Below the pieces are notes generated by a model. That model ran no database searches, was not told the DNA's origin, and saw nothing but the letters and a program-made list of their open reading frames with translations. This document shows, one piece after another, positions 63,860 to 64,000 of a DNA stretch of 64,000 nt. Location of the stretch: the NCBI RefSeq assembly GCF_022829385.1, contig NZ_JAKSXX010000290.1, positions 236,952 through 300,951 of the forward strand. The letters run 5' to 3'. The position numbers and the translations under genes are program-made. The stretch comes from Methylobacterium sp. J-070 (lineage in GTDB: Bacteria; Pseudomonadota; Alphaproteobacteria; Rhizobiales; Beijerinckiaceae). How positions within the stretch are numbered: position 1 is the stretch's first letter; each line of letters starts with the position of its first letter.

Positions 63860-64000
63860 CTAGTGGTTCGAGTCTAACGCTTGGTGCCCGCGTTTGGCGG
63901 CCTGGATGATGCGGTCCGGGTCCGCGGTCCAGACGAAAGGTTTCGGGTTGCCGTTGCTCTCGGCGATGAAGCGTTTGATGGCTGCCTGAACCTCGACGAG
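63860..64000 (-). CDS. IS630-family transposase, C-terminal end (cut by window edge)
   Basis: The last 46 residues of a transposase: AIKRFIAESNGNPKPFVWTA then DPDRIIQAAKRGHQALDSNH and a TAG stop at 63860. This ending, with FxWTADPDxII and a final SNH, is characteristic of IS630-type DDE transposases. Most of the gene lies to the right of the window. Confidence 0.85.
   Translation of the reverse strand, partial: LVEVQAAIKRFIAESNGNPKPFVWTADPDRIIQAAKRGHQALDSNH

Larger units (their letters stand above)
37688..64000. mobile_element. integrated genomic island, left end in comEC, right end beyond window
   Basis: The left boundary is the comEC break. Next to it are a tyrosine recombinase and an excisionase-like gene. 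Island cargo includes Qat defence genes, an AAA+ protease and metallophosphoesterases. Insertion-sequence remnants occur at 51.75-52.51 kb and at the right window edge. No 3' part of comEC is present to 64,000, so the island should be at least 26 kb. It is possible that the true element ends earlier and that comEC's 3' part was lost. Confidence 0.5.

Overview
The window is high-GC alphaproteobacterial chromosome, most likely Methylobacterium or a close relative (Rhizobiales). The evidence is the gene order nuoE-F-G-H-I-J-K-L-M-N, birA, RNase J, methylmalonyl-CoA epimerase, DUF1467, proS, lolC/E, lolD, dnaE, and the alphaproteobacterial forms of several proteins, such as a 441-residue prolyl-tRNA synthetase and a long NuoE. 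The species call is inference from gene order and protein style. No rRNA, tRNA or CRISPR array was seen.

Bases 1-37,690 are conserved core. Respiratory complex I (nuoE to nuoN) fills 1-12.6 kb and carries two tiny paralogous coiled-coil genes between nuoE/nuoF and nuoF/nuoG. Next come birA, rnj, mce, a DUF1467 membrane protein, proS, the Lol lipoprotein exporter and, after several small exported or membrane proteins and a glycosyltransferase, dnaE with two DnaA-box-like sites upstream. Then follow a ChaC-type gamma-glutamylcyclotransferase, recO and parC on alternating strands. A leftward block of gltX, gltA, an AlkA-type glycosylase and two tiny membrane proteins precedes comEC.

comEC is cut at about 37,688 inside its conserved start-of-competence-domain motif. 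A tyrosine recombinase with an overlapping excisionase-like gene sits directly at the cut, so this is the left end of an integrated island. The remainder of comEC is not in the window, so the island should run past 64,000. From 37.8 to 51.0 kb almost every gene is transcribed leftward, toward the integrase. The order read in that direction is: two metallophosphoesterases, a complete Qat anti-phage system (qatA, qatB, qatC, qatD), a ribbon-helix-helix regulator behind a gap holding four CGTCAAAACG repeats, a soluble FtsH-like AAA+/zinc-protease with a small partner, then xis and int.

From 51 kb onward there is a DUF6582-like small protein, an internally deleted IS3-family element, a PAS/HWE histidine kinase whose LOV-like domain lacks the photoactive cysteine, and a metabolic and stress cluster (54.1-63.7 kb). 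That cluster has two SDR oxidoreductases, a zinc alcohol dehydrogenase, two coupled epoxide-hydrolase-like proteins, two SrpA-type catalase-like proteins flanking a DJ-1/PfpI protein, and an exported HSL-type esterase. The window ends inside an IS630-type transposase.

The Qat operon is a known defence system. The best candidates for something less described are the soluble AAA+-M41 protease pair, the repeat array next to the RHH gene, and the paired small proteins inside the nuo operon.
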